A stretch of 41,249 bases of DNA from Polyangia bacterium (GTDB taxonomy: Bacteria; Myxococcota_A; Polyangia; Nannocystales; Nannocystaceae). Numbering within the stretch: the stretch's first letter is position 1; every line of letters begins with the position of its first letter. Where the stretch lies: contig JAUIJR010000004.1 of the NCBI GenBank assembly GCA_030431075.1, positions 1-41,249 on the forward strand. Reading direction: 5' to 3'. A program made the position numbers and the translations under genes. This document shows, in pieces, positions 40,018 through 41,249 of the stretch. A model generated the notes under the pieces. That model was not told where the DNA came from, did not search any database, and saw only the letters and a list, made by a program, of their open reading frames with translations.

Positions 40018-41249
40018 TCGAAGCCCTGCACGCGCTGCTCGCCCCCTCCGGCGCGTCGGGACGCGGCCGCAAAAAGTCGCCCGCGCTCGACATCCTCGTC
40101 GCCCAAAGCTGCCTCGAAGGTGAGCGCGCAGCCGTCGAGCTGGCGGGCCCCGCCTTCGAAGCCGTCGACGACGACAAGCTGGCCGAGGCCCTGCGCAGCG
40201 GGGACTGGCGCGTACTCGTGCTCCCCACCCTCGAGGGCCGGCGCGGCGGCAGCTGGCTGCGCGCCCTCGAAGGCGACCCCGTGCCGCTACTCGTGTGCAC
40301 GGGCGAAGTCTCCGAACAAGCGCGCGCGAGCTTGCAGGCCGCCGGCGTCGCCCTGCTCGGTCCGCACGCGCGCCTGGTCGTCGACCACGAAGCCCACGGC
40401 CTCGCCGTCGGCGTCGACGCGGCCGAGCTGCGGGGCCTTCGTCGGGTCTGCGGCCCGACCCGCCTGGCCTTGGCCCCCACCCCCGGCTGGCTGGCGAAGT
40501 GGCTGCTCGACGAGGCCTTGGCCGACCAACCCGGTCTGGGCACGGTGCACGCCGGCGTCCTCGGCCGCGCTTGGCTCGACTTGTGCGAGCAACCCCGCGC
40601 GCACGAAGACCTCTGGGTGCCCGTCGGTGTGCCGGCCCTCGAGCTCGAAGCCGACGCGAGCCGCGACCCGGCCACGGCCGCGGCCTGGCGCCAAGCGAGC
40701 GCCGCGCACGCCCTCGAGCGCCTGACGGGCCCGGTCTTCCCCAGCCCCCGCGTGCTCGTCGCCTTGCACCGCTCGATGCTCGGCGACTCGCGCGACAGCA
40801 GCGACGCGGCCTCGCCGGCCCAGCGCGCGATGTGGTCCCAGGCCCGCCGCGCCATCGCCCGCGAGAGCGCGGCCGAGTCGATCACCGAGCCGGGCGAAGG
40901 GCTCGACTTGCGCACGCCGGCCTCGGCCCTGCTCGCCCAAGGCCCCCTCGCCCGTCGGGCGCGCGCCTTGGCCTTGCTCGCCGGCCCCGTCCCCGCGGCG
41001 CCCCGCATCGACGAAGAGCTCCAAGCCCGCGCCCACGAGGTCTTGCGCGCGAGCCCCGAGCAACTCAGCGAGCACGAGGCCAAGGTGGTCCTGCGCGGCT
41101 ACGGCTTCGAGATCACCCGCCAGGCGGTGGCCAACTCGGCGAGCGGCGCGGCCAGCTTCGCCGACCGGATCGGCTACCCCGTGGTGCTCAAGGCCCTGAG
41201 CCCCAGCTTGCGACGCCGCTTCGAGCTCGGCGCCGTCAAGCTCGACCTC
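39996..41249 (+). CDS. ATP-grasp protein of the acyl-CoA synthetase (ADP-forming) type, C-terminus outside window
   Basis: At least 418 residues are visible from GTG 39996 and the frame is still open at the window edge. The last stretch (about 350-418: LSEHEAKVVLRGYGFEITRQ, then ADRIGYPVVLKALSPSLRRR) is the start of an ATP-grasp domain of the ATP-grasp_5 type, as in the beta part of ADP-forming acetate-CoA ligase and protein acyltransferases such as Pat. The preceding 350 residues are alpha/beta with no clear CoA-binding signature, so substrate is not predictable. The gene overlaps the ETF-like gene by 22 bp. The most natural inference is a coupled pair, but its reaction is unknown. Confidence 0.7.
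   Translation, partial: MAGSASLIEALHALLAPSGASGRGRKKSPALDILVAQSCLEGERAAVELAGPAFEAVDDDKLAEALRSGDWRVLVLPTLEGRRGGSWLRALEGDPVPLLVCTGEVSEQARASLQAAGVALLGPHARLVVDHEAHGLAVGVDAAELRGLRRVCGPTRLALAPTPGWLAKWLLDEALADQPGLGTVHAGVLGRAWLDLCEQPRAHEDLWVPVGVPALELEADASRDPATAAAWRQASAAHALERLTGPVFPSPRVLVALHRSMLGDSRDSSDAASPAQRAMWSQARRAIARESAAESITEPGEGLDLRTPASALLAQGPLARRARALALLAGPVPAAPRIDEELQARAHEVLRASPEQLSEHEAKVVLRGYGFEITRQAVANSASGAASFADRIGYPVVLKALSPSLRRRFELGAVKLDL

Overview
The window is GC-rich chromosomal DNA from a bacterium, most likely a myxobacterium of the Nannocystis/Plesiocystis/Enhygromyxa type. This is inferred from content, not from a marker gene. The clues are many lipoproteins with low-complexity acidic tracts (a 69-residue Gly-Asp run, a thrombospondin type 3 protein of about 1,340 residues), Ser/Thr kinases of the HRDISPSN type and of the kinase-plus-TPR type, an orphan sigma region 4-like protein, a DUF507 protein and pervasive G/C at third codon positions. 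I see no rRNA, tRNA, CRISPR array, insertion sequence or prophage. It reads as a stable housekeeping region with lineage-specific surface genes.

Layout. 1-3868 (minus): purD (runs off the left edge), purH, a small sigma region 4-like DNA-binding protein and a MerR-type regulator, headed by a palindrome-rich gene-free stretch (3869-4459). 4460-9254: a membrane Ser/Thr kinase, a MepA-like murein endopeptidase lipoprotein, an unrecognised protein and a sucrase/ferredoxin-like protein. 9355-17746 (minus): one Ton-type operon, read as TPR lipoprotein, TonB, ExbB, ExbD, ExbD, giant TSP3 lipoprotein, closed by a clear intrinsic terminator with a UUCG loop. 17900-19530 (minus): elongation factor P and its lysine ligase EpmA.

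19715-25511 (plus) is the most interesting block: an Rrf2 regulator, cysteine synthase, an E1-like adenylyltransferase, a ubiquitin-fold sulfur carrier (CysO-like), a second cysteine synthase (CysM-like), a JAMM/MPN+ peptidase (Mec-like) and, 9 bp further, an arrestin-fold protein. This is the protein-thiocarboxylate route of cysteine synthesis known from actinobacteria, here with an arrestin-like partner and a carrier whose Gly-Gly is capped by an Arg.

25539-31103: a fibro-slime lipoprotein with a Gly-Asp tract, a secreted archaemetzincin, a DUF882 peptidoglycan peptidase and a kinase-TPR protein. 31112-38092: a divergent surface-glycan locus. The minus arm holds a flippase-like membrane protein, a WecD-like acetyltransferase and two lipoproteins with overlapping reading frames. 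The plus arm holds a sugar epimerase, a DegT-type sugar aminotransferase and a polyprenyl-phosphate glycosyltransferase. 38113-41249: a Nudix hydrolase, DUF507, an ETF-alpha-like protein and an ATP-grasp acyl-CoA-ligase-like protein that runs off the right edge.
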